A stretch of DNA of 64,000 nucleotides, taken from contig WPIO01000030.1 in NCBI GenBank assembly GCA_009760855.2, positions 746,001 to 810,000 on the forward strand. The letters are read 5' to 3'. The notes under the pieces were generated by a model, which saw nothing but the letters and a program-made list of their open reading frames with translations, had not been told where the DNA came from and made no database searches. Positions 34,572 to 45,500 of this stretch are shown piece after piece. The DNA is from Cristatella mucedo. Taxonomy: Eukaryota; Bryozoa; Phylactolaemata; Cristatellidae. The number at the start of each line of letters is the position of its first letter. Position 1 is the first letter of the stretch. A program made the translations under genes and the position numbers.

Positions 34572-35032
34572 GTAATGTAATGTATCTCCATCTGTGACTC
34601 CACAAAGTCATCAAGACCATGTCGGTGTTACGCAGGAGAGTTTTGAATATCGCACTCACAGCCTAAGCGGCTTTCGGTAAGCATTCGGCTGCCAACAGAC
34701 TTCGTCTCACGCAACAAAGAGAAAGTGGGAAGAATAGCAGAGTCAGGAGAGCAGTTGAGGTAGTGAGTAGCATGGAAGTAGCAGCCCAGGACCGCTGAAA
34801 AAGAATGAGCCATAGTTGGCAGTAGGAGATTAGTTGTCGTTGCGTAAGAATTGTGGAGGCGAGTTCCACAGTCTAGCAGCCGCAGAGCTAAAACTTCTGT
34901 CGCCAACGGTCTTGAAGTGGAGGAATGGAACAGCTAATTTATTGTCCACGCAGGATTTGAGGGCGCGTAGAGGCTGAAACTGAGGCAGCAGTTCAGCTAC
35001 GTACGAAGTAGCCAAGCCGTGGCGGGCCTACG
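34572..35032 (-). mobile_element. LINE-A short 3' copy (about 460 bp)
   Basis: Minus: AGGCCCGCCACGGCTTGGCT start, the AELLPQFQPLRALKSCVDNK block, SSAAARLWNSPPQFL and the family tail. Its truncation point lies about 20 bases 3' of that of the 27299 and 54095 copies. Confidence 0.88.
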
Positions 35033-36847
35033 TATTCGAACAAATGTCAACCAGGCTTGGCGTCGAACTATCTGAACCCCTGGTTCAAGTAGTTTAGCTG
35101 CGTCTAAAACCAACGTCAACTCTAGGAAAGACAGGGTTTTAGTTCGTATGCTCTCAACGTTTAGGAGCCGTTACCGTCTGACTTCGCAACATCTCCTGAC
35201 CTGACAACACTGAAATAAAAATACACTTATTTCTCACAGAATGTTCCGGTTTCTTTTGAATTCTCCTTTTGAGTTTTAAGTTATGCTGACAGTGTACATG
35301 TTAATACTATCCACCCTGACATGCCTCCTTCACAGCATATTTATATACACTGTGAAAGAAGCACGTCATTGTTGTTTACGGATAAATAAAGTTTAAACGT
35401 ATTAAACTTAGCTGATTGAATGGCCTCATGTAAATAGCTGCAGAAGGTAATGCCTACCATAGCCATTTGCAGCGGCCACTCTTCTATTTCCCACTGTAGA
35501 TTACCCACTGGAGGACTCAAATCCACCACCTGGGTAAGGTGCTGGGAAAGATTAGTGTCTCTGAGGGCGCAAACGAACGTACTCGTATTAATAATAATTA
35601 TCTCTATGCTGGGCCCATGCGCGTTAAATGGCTTGTATGGGGGTACCTTGAGCAGCCAGTCAGACCCGGCGCAAAGTGGCATACAGCAAGGACTCACCTG
35701 ACTCTCCAGGCATCTACAGTTTGGCTAACACGACTATAAAACTCTAATAATACTAATCAAAACACCAGAGCACATTGATGTAAAGCTTCAGCAATCTTCA
35801 TAGCTGAATTTCAAGATAAACCCAAGAAACCAAAATTAAAAAAGCAGGCTTTACGACCATGTAAGAGCGTGGCTACGGAGCTCTGCTTAGCCATTGTGCC
35901 AATACAATGCGATGCGATGTCAATACCATGCAATGTGGTATGCTAAAATACCCCACTCTAAGCGCGGGTGTTCCTTCAATTTCTCTGTGTGTTCCGCATT
36001 CTAGCCGGGATCGTAATCTTTCACTAATCTCATTAAGCTTTAGTAAGTATTTTGGACAACCTATAGATACTTAGCAGATGCAGTTGTAAAGTCATCGAGG
36101 GCAGTATCTAAACATGAGCACGACTAGATACACATGCATATCAAATTGCAGGCAATTGGCGCTTAGAAGCAAGCCACGGCTGTCTCAACTCCGCCCATCC
36201 TATCCAGTATACGCAAAGGGCTTAGAAAGAGACTTAGTTCTCTGGCTGCCCCAGTTGGCTAGAACTTAACCGCACTCGAAGTTATTCCTCGTGTATTCCA
36301 CCTTTCCGTAGTAATTTTTCCAAGTTCTCTAAGCTTCGGGCCTTCGGCGAAGTGAGATGGGCAAGCTTGAGAGACCCAGTTAAGCAGTCCCTTGTGCATC
36401 TGACGTCATCATTCGTATTTGTGAAATAGCAACTGTCGCATTCCGCTTTGAGGATTGCCAGTTGCACGTCCTCCTGGGTGCCCGGTGGTGCGTTGTTCTA
36501 AGGACTCTCCCACCTCGAGCGAGAGCCCTCGGCGAGCTTAGATGCGAGCCCGCTTTTGAGTCCTTGTTAGGCCATAACTCGTGCATCTTGTGATTTCTAG
36601 TATTCCCACACAACATTGGCTGCATTCAAGATTCTTTTTTGCGATATTGTCATTTAAAGCTTATTCCAATGGCCGTTTTCCCTCTATGGTTTGCCTGGAG
36701 CTTGCCCTAAGATAGCGACGTGGTAAGAAGACCGTCGCAAATACAGTGTATTATTCTTAGGGTGAATTACCGCTAGGCCATACGGCACATTTGCAAGCAG
36801 TCATTTTTAACAAGCGAAGCAGTTCGCCAAGCAGTAGCTCCACAGAG
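35033..36847. other. No gene; two LINE-B tail scraps
   Basis: LINE-B-like tails at about 35538-35605 (TTAGTGTCTCTGAGGGCGCA, then AATAATAATTA) and 36203-36247 (AGAGACTTAGTTCTCT). Otherwise unassigned, with no domain in the short frames. Confidence 0.45.
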
Positions 36848-37064
36848 CGTGTGTGTGTGTGTGTGTGCTTCTGTGTGTGTGTGTGTGTGTGTGTGTCTGT
36901 GTGAGTCTGTGTGTCTGCGTATTTGTGCGCGTTTGTGTCGTTGGGATGCCTGCCTGATATACCACGTCTGTGGTGATCCCCTTGCTTGTAACCCCTACCC
37001 GGGTCCACACATGACATGCACGCCCACACAGACATACATACGCACACAGAGACACGTAATACCC

Positions 37065-37097
<33 letters not shown>

Positions 37098-37131
37098 CGT
37101 GCGCGTGCGCGCCCACGCACGCACACGCACA
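36848..37131. repeat. (GT)n ... (CA)n inverted microsatellite pair
   Basis: GT-rich run at 36848-36935 and a complementary CA/CG-rich run at about 37066-37131, separated by about 130 bases. The two arms can pair, giving a large imperfect hairpin. Frames through it are low complexity. Confidence 0.85.
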
Positions 37132-37407
37132 CAATAACGCGAGCCACGGGTGCTATTCGACAGTAATAAGAGGAGTCAGCTAACTCTTCTGCGTCTTGCT
37201 CTCGCTACCCTGTGGCAGACGATTGATTACGTGAAACTCTCTAGCTCCAATAGAAACGAGGCTGGTAACTTTTGGACGGCTGGCGGCGGCTTTGAGCTAG
37301 CTTCACTCTATTCCTAACTAGCTGGCCGGGAAAATATCGTAAGAGCTTAGTTGTACAAGGCCATGCCCCGTGGCCCAGTGCAGTACAGGATTACTACCTT
37401 TACTCGA
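37132..37407. other. No feature recognised
   Basis: Unassigned spacer. Confidence 0.35.
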
Positions 37408-37470
37408 CCACCAGCGACAAGCGCCTAGAAAGAGATGAAGTTCTCTGATGGGGCTTTATCAAGTGCATTA
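37408..37470 (+). repeat. LINE-B tail fragment
   Basis: AAGCGCCTAGAAAGAGATGA, AGTTCTCTGATGGGGCTTTA, TCAAGTGCATTATTATTATC: the 3' hairpin and ATT tail only. Confidence 0.85.
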
Positions 37471-37661
37471 TTATTATCATTTTAACTAACGTACAACCAC
37501 GTCCAGTTTGAATACCAAAAAAATTCCAGGCAAGTTTTGCAAACTAAGTTATGGCCGAGGTTGTCAGGCGAGCAGATATCAAACATCCGCTCCTTCGTTG
37601 AGTAGGCCGATGATAATGGCAGAATTGCAACAGCTATTTCTTGCACCTCCATGCTCGAGTC

Positions 37662-39285
37662 AATAATAATAATAATAATAATGTAGTTCATAAAGCGCCC
37701 TCAGAGAACTTAGTCTCTTTCTAGGCGCTTTACATTTACTGCAAAGGGAAATGCAATTAAATGGTAAGTAAAATCGTGCTTGGAAAACAAACAAAATGAA
37801 TAACATGGTTAGGGGTGACATGCACAGGGTCAGCATGCAAATGTGGTCAGTGGCAGCATGCACAGTGTCAGCACGCATAAGCACGTGAAGGACGAATCAC
37901 AGGGACCCACTAAATGCTGACCTAAATAGGTGTGTTTTTAAGTTCTTTTTAAATGTGTTCAGGTCGGGGGATGTTCTGACGTCAGGTCAGCTGATATTCA
38001 GACGCGGGTCGGGAGAGAGTTCCAGGCTTTGGGAGCATACGAACTAAATGCACGGTCTCCAAAGGATTTGAGGTTTGTACGAGGTGTTTCTAGACTGTTG
38101 GATTCCGAAAAGTGCGTGGTACGATGCTTAGCCTGATGGGGGAGTATGTCGAAGAGATAGGCTGGAGCCATAGAATGAAGGGACCTAAAAGTGAGCGACA
38201 AAACCTTGAAGTCAATCCGTTGTTTGACTGGTAGCCAGTGCAGGTCGGCGAGAAGTGGAGTAATGTGGCAACTGGGACGCTCACGACAGACAAGCCTAGC
38301 TGCAGAGTTTTGCACCAGCTGCAATCGCCTGATCGCACATGCTGGTAGGCCAATAAGCAGTGAGTTGCAGAAGTCGAGACGAGATGTCACGAATGCATGG
38401 ACTAACTTAGATGTGGTATCCTTCTCTAAACAAGCCAGAATTTTAGCAATATTATGAAGCTGAAAATAGGCAGATTTGGCCGTGGAGCTGATATGGCCGT
38501 CTAACGAGAGGTCGCGTTGGAATACAACACCTTGATTTCGAGCTGATTCGACAGGAGATATGCTGGAAGAGCCAATTTTGAGCGTCAGCCTTTCCAATTT
38601 CTGAATCACACTGGGTTTGCCCATAACTAGTAAGCTAGTTTTGTCATCGTGTAGTTTTAGAAAATTTGCTGCCGTCCATGTGCAGATGTCATCAATGCAT
38701 GCAGCAAGTGAGTTTAGAGAATTTGAGGTGCTCGAAGGCTGGGAGAGATTAAAGCAAAGATACAACTGAGTGTCATCCGCATAGAAGTGAAAGCCTAGAT
38801 TGTGCTTGGCCATCACATCAGCAAGAGGGAGAGTATAAGCCTTGAAAAGAACCGGACTTAGCATGGAGCCCTGAGGTACTCCATATTTCAGAGGTACTTC
38901 AGATGATCGTTGTCCATTCACGTCAATACTCTGGAGTCTTCCATTGAGATAGGACCTGAACCACCACAGAGCCGCGCCAGTGATGCCCAGGCGAGATGAG
39001 AGGCGCTCTAGAAGAACTTTGTGATCGATGGTGTCAAAAGCTGCCGAAAGATCGAGCAAAGCAAGCACTCTACATGTGTCTGCATTCCTAAGTAGGTCGT
39101 TGTATACCCTAAGCAATGCTGACTCTGTGGAGTGATTAGCTCTAAAGCCGGACTGGAACTTCCTAGCAAGGTGTGAGGTTTCGATATATGAGTTTAGCTG
39201 GTCTGCCACGACCCGTTCCAGTGCCTTTGATAGAAATGTTAGAAGGGAGACTGGGCGGTAGTCAAGCCCTCGTGATCCTACGTCA
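37662..39285 (-). mobile_element. LINE-B, best copy (5'-truncated)
   Basis: From YRPVSLLTFLSKALERVV (about 39265) through the reverse transcriptase and C-terminal region, a 3' non-coding part of about 330 bases, the hairpin CGCCTAGAAAGAGACTAAGT...GGGCGCTTTA and a TTA repeat (37662-37681). The break at about 39285 is abrupt. CR1/L2-like group by RT motifs and the short tandem 3' tail. Confidence 0.92.
37998..39209 (-). CDS. LINE-B reverse transcriptase, 403 codons open
   Basis: The longest open frame in the window. Motifs in order: FQSGFRANHSTESALL (residues about 18-33), LALLDLSAAFDTIDHKVLL (motif A, 48-66), YGVPQGSMLSPVLF (motif B, 108-121), FHFYADDTQLYL (motif C with both catalytic Asp, 140-151), NFLKLHDDKTSLLVMG (about 184-199), then a thumb/C-terminal region with [17 protein letters not shown] and a final SYAPKAWNSLP. 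It opens upstream of the nominal start (in-frame YRPVSLL...). The polymerase itself is intact, but no endonuclease or ORF1 is present. The most recently inserted LINE-B here, judging by its open frame. Confidence 0.9.
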   Translation of the reverse strand: MADQLNSYIETSHLARKFQSGFRANHSTESALLRVYNDLLRNADTCRVLALLDLSAAFDTIDHKVLLERLSSRLGITGAALWWFRSYLNGRLQSIDVNGQRSSEVPLKYGVPQGSMLSPVLFKAYTLPLADVMAKHNLGFHFYADDTQLYLCFNLSQPSSTSNSLNSLAACIDDICTWTAANFLKLHDDKTSLLVMGKPSVIQKLERLTLKIGSSSISPVESARNQGVVFQRDLSLDGHISSTAKSAYFQLHNIAKILACLEKDTTSKLVHAFVTSRLDFCNSLLIGLPACAIRRLQLVQNSAARLVCRERPSCHITPLLADLHWLPVKQRIDFKVLSLTFRSLHSMAPAYLFDILPHQAKHRTTHFSESNSLETPRTNLKSFGDRAFSSYAPKAWNSLPTRV

Positions 39286-39802
39286 ACTGGCGCGTGTCTT
39301 GTTCACCGCCCGAGGACAAAGGTGCTGTTCAGCCAAGCAGTTCTAGTGCGCTCTAAAATTAAGCCAGGCTAGTCCTTTTTTACAGTAGCAGTACCAGGCC
39401 TACAGGCTGATGGCATCCTGGTTGACCCATTCGGCTTACACCGAAAGGCTTCAAGAACAACCACTACTCGTTTTGCGGCTGATTGATCCTCGACGTTCGT
39501 CCATTTAGCCAGACGCCATGTCGAAAGGCAAAAGACAAAGTCTACGGTCCATCCGCACGGTATGCTGGCGTGGTTCGATCATTTTCTCGGTTGGGCATCG
39601 TTAGCCCATGGGCGGTCGGTTAGGTCGCATGTTAGTAGAGCTGACGCGTAGTGAGGTAAATTCGTCCATTAGGAAGGCCGCGCCTCATATTTATAGAGTG
39701 ACTGATCCGCCTTCGTCTCGACATAAAACTGGTTGAAAGAACACGAACACGAGCTAGATTAGCCACGATTACCTTGATAACGACTGCCGGTGCCCATTTT
39801 AA
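39286..39802. other. Unassigned stretch between two LINE-B pieces
   Basis: GC-richer than its surroundings. No motif recognised in the short frames. Confidence 0.35.
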
Positions 39803-39985
39803 ATTATCATAATAATGGAACACTCGATAAAGCCCCCTCAGAGAACTCAATGTCTTTCTAGGCACTTTTCGTTTGCTACAAAGGACACACTATCGAAAGG
39901 TAGGGGATAGCATGCTCAATAAGCAACAAAAATACCATGGTTAGGAGTGACGTGCACAGGGTCACCATGCAAGTATGGTTACTAG
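39803..39985 (-). mobile_element. LINE-B 3' fragment
   Basis: Minus tail GGGGGCTTTATCGAGTG...ATTATTATG, the hairpin half and adjacent non-coding end (CATGGTTAGGAGTGACGTGC on plus). No coding part. Confidence 0.8.
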
Positions 39986-40154
39986 CGTTTGGTTGTGTTT
40001 AAATTTTGGATTTGGTAAGTTAGAGATTCAAGGTGACGCTACTGGGGCAACGTGATTATTGGTTCGAGACAATCCTAAGAATACGAAACCGGGTACTCAG
40101 CTCGAAGTTCTCGCCAAACCAGCGACGTAAAAGCTGGCCGCTTCGGCAAAAGAA

Positions 40155-40300
40155 AAGAAAACTCATTTGTATTGCGCCCTAACATCACTCAATCTGTGTT
40201 CAGGCGCTTCACTTATGATGCAGCGATCGAGCCCACGACTTCAGCCAGACCTTGATCGAGGCAAAAACCTTAACCACTGGACCAAACCAACTCGGCAACC
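40155..40300 (-). mobile_element. tRNA-derived SINE copy
   Basis: Minus: GGTTTGGTCCAGTGGTTAAG (A box), GGTCTGGCTGAAGTCG core, GGGCTCGATCGCTG (B box, decayed), AAGCGCCTGAACACAGATTG and an altered tail. Moderately diverged. Confidence 0.8.
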
Positions 40301-40398
40301 GCTGTGGATCTGGGCGCTTTTCTTTCGTGAACGCATAATTCACGAATCTTAAAAATCTCTAAGAATTCATTTGTACTATGATAAAGAAGCGATAATAG

Positions 40399-40680
40399 GT
40401 GCGCACGACCATAACTAACGTGCCGCCGGTGCAGCTTAGGCCGCCGCCGGCGCAGGAGACTCAGCAGCCACAGGACTTAGCTGTATCGGTTTTTGTATAC
40501 GATGTTCGCAAAACTTCCATTTTCGGATACATTCTGCGACGCAAAAAAAAGCAGTGTAGCGTTTGGTGTGCCCTAGCAGTTGCATTGTGTGTATTGTGTG
40601 TAATAGCAATGGTATTAGTAGTACCAGCAGAAGCAGCAGCAGATGCATTTGCAGCAGCAATAGCATCAGCAGCAGTTTAA
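40399..40680 (+). CDS. Possible exon: Pro/Gln-rich region plus one membrane segment
   Basis: Open frame after an acceptor-like CGATAATAG, ending in TAA at 40680. Order: Pro/Gln-rich (VQLRPPPAQETQQPQ), a basic patch RRKKKQ, a hydrophobic stretch VWCALAVALCVLCVIAMVLV, then an Ala-rich tail encoded by imperfect GCA repeats. A basic flank before a single hydrophobic span would suit a signal-anchor protein. No in-frame ATG near the start, so if real it is a terminal exon. The repeat-coded tail is a warning that it may be chance. Confidence 0.25.
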   Translation: MRTTITNVPPVQLRPPPAQETQQPQDLAVSVFVYDVRKTSIFGYILRRKKKQCSVWCALAVALCVLCVIAMVLVVPAEAAADAFAAAIASAAV

Positions 40681-40827
40681 ACAACTGTCCGTTGAGTAGC
40701 AAATGCAGTCACCCTCCCTGACTTAATTGCTGGACCGCCCATCAGCCATCACAGGAGGTCTATCGAGGTGCAACGGCTCTAGCATCAAGCCCGGTCAAAC
40801 AGATTAGGGTATAACCGCCCAGAATAT

Positions 40828-40990
40828 ACCGAGGTTGAAACGGCCTTGGCCACGTCATAGGACTAATTTAAAACGGCCTAGGCCATGTTGCACCCCAAAG
40901 TTAAAACGGCCTAGACCACTTTATACTCGGGTGTAAAATAGGCCACGTCAAACTATACTCCCGTCGAGGGCCAGAATATACCATGTCTCA
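40828..40990. repeat. Imperfect tandem repeat with GGCCTAGGCC core
   Basis: About four units of 32-38 bases: TTGAAACGGCCTTGGCCACG, AAAACGGCCTAGGCCATG, AAAACGGCCTAGACCACT, AAAATAGGCCACGTC. The best unit contains the perfect palindrome GGCCTAGGCC. Confidence 0.75.
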
Positions 40991-41478
40991 AAGACAGCAC
41001 AGAGTACGAACCTTTTCACCTGCAGTCATCCCTCACCAATTCGTGCTTCGGCTTTTGTGGCTTCACTCTATCGCGTTATTTTTCAATCGAATACATATTC
41101 ATTCAAAAGTTGATCGATAAAGTAAACATGAAACAGGAAGCGCTTGATTAACTGAGTCAATAATACCCCGCAGTATTACAATTAAAATTAAACCTGTACG
41201 TATGAAACGCGGAAGAAGACGTCGCATCTGCTGAAGAGAGTACACCCAAATCATAAGACCCTGCCACCGAAATCGTGCCTTCAAAGGAGAAGTAACGTCG
41301 CTCTTCTTTGCTGTGCTGTAGATCTCCTCATCTTCATCGCTTCGTCATCGAATAAGTTGCCTACATTCACAGGCTGGTAGTTTGTGTAAACAATGCATGC
41401 GTAACTAAATGTACAATATTAATTCTATTACACTTCTAACGTCTCTTATATTTTATTTTACCTTACTTTGTATGATAT
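40991..41478. other. No feature recognised
   Basis: AT-rich spacer, nothing supported. Confidence 0.35.
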
Positions 41479-41933
41479 TGTAGCGTCGAAGGCTCGGCGA
41501 AGTTAGCGTAACCGGCCGCTCAAAAGCGGGTGTCCTACCGCCATGAAGCCTTTCGGTGGGCGTCTACGCACAATATGCAGACCGCCACGCAATGAGTGTT
41601 TCTGGCGCAGACCAAGTCGCCGTTCCTTAGGGGTCGTGAGTTCGCGGCGTGAAATGGTAATCGAGACACACGAATTGAACATTTTACCGAGCTTTATTCG
41701 CAAGCCCACAATGTCACTGCGCGTCTAGATCAGTTTTATCCCCACAATCCTCGCAGACTCTCAACAGCACAAGAACTCCTGCGCGGAAAATGAGTCCCCG
41801 CATTTAGGTTACCTCCGTCAATTGTGGGAAACGACTGAAATTAGACCAAGGAACCCGAACCGGAACCTAGACCCTGACTAAAGAACTTAGGCTCCGCTTT
41901 CACCGTAAAGGCAGGGGCACATCATACACTACA
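41479..41933 (-). repeat. Probable LTR (about 455 bp)
   Basis: Minus strand starts TGTAGTGTATGATGTG and ends GACGCTACA, giving 5-base inverted ends TGTAG/CTACA. An AATAAA lies inside (GCGAATAAAGCTCGG, about 41693). A purine-rich GGAAACTAGAAGTAGG precedes it, as a polypurine tract would precede a 3' LTR. Flanking 5-mers (GATAT, CCAAC) do not match, and no second LTR was found. Confidence 0.55.
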
Positions 41934-42600
41934 CCAACCTACTTCTAGTTTCCAACGGCAAATCCCTATGCCGAGACCACGTGCGCGCACACAAACAAAA
42001 TACAAACACAAAATTCGGGCCATGGTCGCTACACGAGCGTAGTCGGTGGCGTTTACCGAATCCTCCTGGCGCTGCTTCACCCTGTCCGATCAATGGCCGG
42101 TGAACAGCCCGCACTCCTTCCTTGCTTTCAGACGAGCAAGTCCGGCAACTATAGGTGACTGCGTCAAAACGAGGCCGGAGTAGGAGCAGAAGGAAGAACC
42201 CCGAGCGAGCCTTGGTTCATTCTTGAATATATTGTCGAGACAATGGGGGCAAGAGTTTAGTGGTGTCGGGTCCGGCGCCGTGGGCCATTTTTGTAAGGAA
42301 ATTATGCAGTCGTTTGACCATCGACTGAGCATCTGCGTCCAGCTTGAATGCCACAAAGATTCTAGACGATTGTTTTGACAGTGATGGCCGAGGTTGACAG
42401 ACCAGCCAACTTCGATCAGCCACTCCTGCGGATAGCTGAACGATTCTAAATCCGAATCCCAACATCTAGTCCTAGAGTTGTGTAGCTCGCCTTTAAGCTC
42501 TCGTTCTCTGGCAGCCCTGGCGCTCCTCTGTGGCTTACTGCTCCAAGACAACGGAGTTTTTTTACCCACCAAGCAGTTCTTGTTAGAGCTCAAATTCAGC
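41934..42600 (-). other. Possible interior of an LTR element
   Basis: Overlapping minus frames at 42090-42593 and 42217-42465, the latter with RIFVAFKLDADAQSM and RLHNFLTKMAHG. Neither matches a family I recognise. The location next to a probable 3' LTR on the same strand makes retroelement coding DNA plausible. Confidence 0.3.
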
Positions 42601-42747
42601 CAACGCTGGCGCTGCGTTACAATATATTGGACAATTTGAGTGTAATAATAACTAAAGGGGTGTTATTTCATATCCAGAGGGCTCTAATAACGTTAAAGAC
42701 CGCAGTTAGAGGGTAGTGAGCAGTGATTTTTCTGCTCTAACTACAAA

Positions 42748-42890
42748 ACAATGACTAGGCACGTTGTTACGCTGGAGAGTTGTCTACAGCGTGCACAGAG
42801 CCCGAGAGCTTTCGGAGAAGATGCTGTGGCGAGCATTTCAACTTAAGAAACAGTTTGTAGAAAGATGAGGCAGGTTAGAGATCGGAGTAC
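42748..42890 (-). repeat. Unclassified dispersed repeat R2, copy 2
   Basis: Reverse complement of 23741-23885. Flanks are unrelated, so this is a dispersed element rather than part of a larger duplication. Confidence 0.7.
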
Positions 42891-43124
42891 TGAATGTCCT
42901 AAACGGTAAACGGCGGGTAATACAGAGACAATTACTCGAACAATTAAGATAGCAGTATTTTAGGGAAGATTCTAACAATCTTAAGATTGAAAAAGTGAGC
43001 GTGATACGAAGTCCGGCTTACGCTTGAAAACAAACTGGTTGATGAAGCTAGCCACTAAGATTCACGACGACGCTTATTCTCTTATTTTGTTTAACCATTA
43101 AGAACGGATTAACATAGTGGGCGT

Positions 43125-43700
43125 CGCCATTTCCACATCACACAACTTCTCGCAGACCTGCACAGGCTAGCAATCAAGCAACGGATTGGCTGCAAGGTTT
43201 GTCGCACACTTTTACGTCACTTCATTCTTTGGCTCCAGCCTATTTCTCAGATCTACTCCCCCATTAGCTCAAGCATCGCACGTCCCGCTTTTCGGAATCA
43301 TCAGTTTACCAATACCTTGTACACACCTCAAATTCTTGGGAGACCGTGAATATAGTTCGTAGGCTCTCAAAGTCTGGAACTTACTCGTGACTTGCATCAC
43401 AAAATTCCCTGACCTAACCACATTTAAAAAGAACTTAAAAAACACCTATTTAGGACAGCATTTAGTGGGTCCCTGCAATTGGTCCTTCATGTGCTTATGC
43501 GTGATGATACTATATGCTGCCACTAACCACACTTGCATGCTGACTGTGCAAGTCACCTCTAACCATGCTATTCATGTTGTTTAACAAGCATGATACTAAT
43601 CATCATTTATTCGCGTTCTCCATTGCTGCAAATGTAAAGCGCCTTGAAAGAAATTGAGTTCTCTGAGGGTACTTTATCAAGTGCATTATTTTTATTAGTA
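43125..43700 (+). mobile_element. LINE-B 3' fragment
   Basis: Begins in the late coding region (CTTCTCGCAGACCTGCAC, CGGATTGGCTGCAAGG), continues through TTTAGGACAGCATTTAGTGG and GCAAATGTAAAGCGCC to GTACTTTATCAAGTGCATT. Frameshifted. Confidence 0.88.
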
Positions 43701-44734
43701 GCAGTAGTATTGTTTTTACCAAATATCCAACATGGATGACATAGAGTTACTGCTAAATAGCTTTATAGCTTTGATTATTTCTTCTTTTTTAGTTAAAGCA
43801 TTCTATTTTGCAGTGATAACGCATGATCCCATTTCGATTTTCATGATTATTTCGTACGTAATTGTTTTTAATACCGATTGATTTATAACATCCATCATAC
43901 ATGGCGACACAATATATATTTAATGGGATACAGCTGAAACATTCAAAACGGCTTTTAATTCGATGTCATATTTTGCTTATAGTGCAACGGCTCTACCTGA
44001 TGATTGACTCATCCTTTTTGCATACTTTGGGAAAATGAATTTTATGTTTACGCTTTCTTTTCGCTCTATCACAAAAAATATTTAACGGTGCAGCAGACAT
44101 TCCATGTCCACTGGTTCGACCCGTTGCAGCAGTAGATAAGTTTGTATGAGTCTGGATGATATTGATCAGGATTAGGATAAGCATCTCTAAACATTTTTAC
44201 TGCGTAATAGTAATTACAGTCTATAATCATTCAATTGGGTAAAAGATATAATCTGAGCGTCATAGATTTAGTTAATATCGTCGTATTTAAATCTAATATA
44301 TTCATCATAATCATCATCTGTAGTATGCACTCGGTGACTCACTTTTATGGGAGGACTATTATTCATCGCAATTTTACAATGCAGAGTTTGAATCAATTTT
44401 AGATCACTAGTCATAAGTTTAAAGGTTTCAAAACTAAACAATGGAGGTCTTAAAACCAAATATAGCTTGAATAGTGCATGTGTAAATCAGATATCTGTAT
44501 CTTGTACGTGTGGAAATGTAATGTCTCCAACCATTCTCCACGAAGAGATGTTCTACAGTCTTGACTTCCAATAATTTATGGAAGCTATAATCTTGTTTTA
44601 CTCAATAGCTGCTGACGTAAGTATACTATATTTGCTACTGTATTTCAATGTCATAGAGGTTAAATACTGTGTTTAATAACACTATAATCATCAATAATGC
44701 GATTCTAGTAAGTTAAGATTTTTTGGATGTAAAT
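43701..44734 (-). other. AT-rich DNA with small minus frames next to the fibre array
   Basis: Two small minus frames: 44268-44459 (MNNSPPIKVSHRVHTTDDDY, acidic end) and 43993-44184 (basic AKRKRKHKIHF patch). Base composition matches the fibre array, so they may be further genes of the same element. No family assigned. Confidence 0.3.
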
Positions 44735-45339
44735 TGGCATCTAATTGCCAGTTTTGTATCTGTATAAGAGTTAGCAGCCCCGTCCTTTCCATTCACTGGA
44801 TTAGAAAATATTGCGTATTTTTTGAAAGCCCATACACTGCTTCTTATTACATCATGCAATTTTTTGCTGGTGAAATTCGATTCCATAGTACTTTAAGTCG
44901 AAGCATCATCTAAATTGATAGCCCTACCTACATCATTTATCCTGTTGCCGCTTAAATCTAAAGTGCAAAACATTACTGGATCTGATATGTTTAACACCAT
45001 CTATGACTTTAGACCTATATAAACATCCATCTATATAAAAACATTAGAATTAGTTATTTATGTGGCACGAATTACATTTTCAATCATTTTGTTCTTAAAA
45101 TCAACGTAATTTCTTCCAAATGTTTCTCTTAACACTCCACCAGGATCAGTTTTATCATATGGATATAACGTAAATACTCGTATATATACATCCGCTAAAG
45201 TACAATATGCAGCTACAACAAATCCCGCATTAGTAACGGACACATAACCCTTTGGCTCACCAGTCCCGGTGCTGCTGTAGTACTATCTTGTTATCATAAT
45301 TTTTTTAACTCATTATAGTTTAGAATTTCCTTCTAATAA

Positions 45340-45500
45340 TTTCTATATATATATATAATATATAATTCATTTATATAGCGCCCCAAGAGAACTTAATCTC
45401 TATTTAGGTGCTTCCCATATGCCTCGGGGCTCGAGCCAACGACCTCAGTCAGACCTTGGTCGGGCGAGCACCTTAACCGCTAGACTAAACCAGCTCAGCA
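45340..45500 (-). mobile_element. tRNA-derived SINE inserted in the fibre array
   Basis: Minus: GGTTTAGTCTAGCGGTTAAG, GGTCTGACTGAGGTCG, GGCTCGAGCCCCGAGG, AGGTGCTCGCCC in the head region, then AATAGAGATTAAGTTCTCTT, GGGGCGCTATATAAATGAAT and a TA run. The most complete 3' end of the five copies. Confidence 0.9.

Noticed and set aside
36757-37134. 125-codon Cys/Val-rich frame
   Set aside because: GT/CA repeat read as protein.
42090-42593. 167-codon minus frame as a host gene
   Set aside because: No domain, no splice context, overlapping alternative frames look equally good, and it lies next to a probable LTR.
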